From Burkholderiales bacterium (GTDB taxonomy: Bacteria > Pseudomonadota > Gammaproteobacteria > Burkholderiales > Ga0077523), in NCBI GenBank assembly GCA_022843925.1, contig JALHMS010000015.1, forward strand, positions 43,205 to 107,204: a DNA stretch of 64,000 bases, in the 5' to 3' direction. The notes under the pieces were generated by a model, which worked only from the letters and a program-made list of their open reading frames with translations, was not told the origin of the DNA and did no database searches. A program made the position numbers and the translations under genes. Position 1 is the first letter of the stretch. Every line of letters begins with the position of its first letter. Below, one piece after another: positions 63,149 to 64,000 of this stretch.

Positions 63149-64000
63149 ACACGAAACGCAAGGCGCTGATCACCGGCGCGACGGGTGTGGTGGGCCGGTA
63201 CCTCCTGCAGCATCTGCTCGACATCGGAGGCTGGGACATCGTGGCCGTGTCGCGGCGCGTACCCGACATCGCTGGCCGCTTCGCCCACATCGCGGTGGAT
63301 CTCGAGGATCCCGCCGACTGCCGCGCGAAGCTCGGCGGATTACGGGACGTCACCCACGTCTTCTACACGGCGTTCGTGCAGGACGCGGACCCCGCGAAGC
63401 ACGCGGTACGCAACACGGCGATGCTCGTGAATCTCATCGATGCGGTCGAGTCGGCGAGCCCCGCGCTCGCGCACGTGAACCTCGTCGAGGGCACCAAGTG
63501 GTACGGCAGCCATCTCGGGCCCTTCACGACCCCGGCGAAGGAATGGCATCCGCGGCATGCCGGGACGAACTTCTACTTCGACCAGCAGGACTGGCTGGAA
63601 GCGCGTCAGCGGGGGCGGGGTTGGACATGGTCCGCCGTCCGCCCGCATGCCGTGTGCGGCTTCTCGCTGGGCAGCCCGATGAACCTCGCTCTGGTGCTCG
63701 CGACGTACGCGTCCGTCTGCCGTGAACTGGGCGAGCCGTTCGCCCATCCGGGGGCGCCGGGGAACTGGTCGGCGCTGTACCAGCTCACGGACTCCACCCT
63801 GCTCGCGAAGGCGATGGTCTGGATGGCAACGGAACCGCGCTGCGCGAACGAAGTCTTCAACATCACCAACGGCGATCTGATCCGCTGGTGCAACCTGTGG
63901 CCGCGCATGGCGGCGTTCTTCGATGTCCCGGTGGCCGACGCCGACCCGGCGCCCCGCAAGCTCACGGCGTTCATGGCGGACAAGGGGCCGGTGTGGGACC
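63145..64000 (+). CDS. PRISE-type SDR (progesterone 5-beta-reductase-like), truncated by window end
   Basis: The gene runs off the window, so it is absent from the ORF track. About 285 residues are visible. It is an atypical extended SDR: TGATGVVGRYLLQHLL nucleotide motif, VNLVEGTKWYGSHLGPF with the catalytic Lys region, NFYFDQQDWL with the active-site Tyr, and RPHAVCGFSLGSPMNLAL. These are the PRISE features of plant and bacterial enone reductases. It probably reduces an activated C=C bond with NADPH. It is coupled by ATGA overlap to the ketopantoate-reductase-like gene. Confidence 0.85.
   Translation, partial: MNTKRKALITGATGVVGRYLLQHLLDIGGWDIVAVSRRVPDIAGRFAHIAVDLEDPADCRAKLGGLRDVTHVFYTAFVQDADPAKHAVRNTAMLVNLIDAVESASPALAHVNLVEGTKWYGSHLGPFTTPAKEWHPRHAGTNFYFDQQDWLEARQRGRGWTWSAVRPHAVCGFSLGSPMNLALVLATYASVCRELGEPFAHPGAPGNWSALYQLTDSTLLAKAMVWMATEPRCANEVFNITNGDLIRWCNLWPRMAAFFDVPVADADPAPRKLTAFMADKGPVWD

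Overview
The window is GC-rich chromosomal DNA that looks betaproteobacterial (Burkholderiales-like or a related uncultured lineage). The evidence is three PEP-CTERM/exosortase substrates, DUF4124 proteins, a complete Liv amino-acid ABC operon, a DctPQM TRAP transporter, a fused-type IorA/IorB, ribosomal protein bTHX and two REP/BIME repeat families. The assignment rests on gene content and style only. I saw no rRNA, tRNA, phage, integrase or CRISPR.

Layout. 0-7 kb: a PEP-CTERM protein, a di-haem oxidoreductase, a tandem BIME array, hemerythrin, the ligase-associated phosphoesterase PdeM and a large PEP-CTERM protein. 7-17 kb (minus strand): a two-gene UxaA-type dehydratase, a REP array, then a tight catabolic operon read from 16.9 to 9.6 kb. 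That operon encodes ring-hydroxylating dioxygenase alpha and beta, an intruding DUF559 nuclease with a repeat-derived tail, an acyl-CoA ligase, a thiolase-fold protein lacking the usual Cys/His, a DUF35-SDR fusion and a cyclase. 17-27 kb: a PEP-CTERM phosphodiesterase, IorB/IorA, a GlcG/HbpS protein, a tartrate/malate-type dehydrogenase, a Tat-exported haloacid dehalogenase, an RlmN-like radical SAM enzyme and an unknown gene. 27-33 kb: a 170-bp inverted-repeat element in front of an HNH gene, then an operon of an opine-dehydrogenase-like protein, a 3-hydroxyacyl-CoA dehydrogenase and DctPQM. 33-43 kb: the second BIME array, CopA, an operon of ATP-dependent DNA ligase, an unknown 108-aa protein and an Lhr-type helicase, then a PepSY protein and the GTPase RbgA. 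43-52 kb: the third BIME array, a Crp/Fnr regulator, enoyl-CoA hydratase, FKBP, a DUF2726-like membrane protein, bTHX, an M14 peptidase, an HDOD protein, P-II, transaldolase and the ligase-associated exonuclease. 52-64 kb: the Liv operon, an acyl-CoA synthetase, two DUF4124 proteins, an alkyl-DHAP-synthase-like flavoenzyme, a ketopantoate-reductase-like protein and a truncated PRISE-type reductase.

How the genes work together. The metabolic theme is uptake (TRAP, Liv) and CoA-based breakdown of organic or aromatic acids (dioxygenase, acyl-CoA ligases, IorAB, enoyl-CoA hydratase, 3-hydroxyacyl-CoA dehydrogenase). A second theme is DNA repair: all four classical ligase-associated proteins are present, but at three separate loci (4.1, 36.9-41.3 and 51.6 kb). 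A third theme is repeat biology: two REP families form inverted pairs and tandem arrays with 128-132 bp periods, and no RAYT transposase gene lies in the window. The observations I rate most worth following are the inverted-repeat element before the HNH gene, the Cys-less thiolase beside the DUF35-SDR fusion, the unknown protein between ligase and helicase, and the fixed 21-bp nesting of REP heads.
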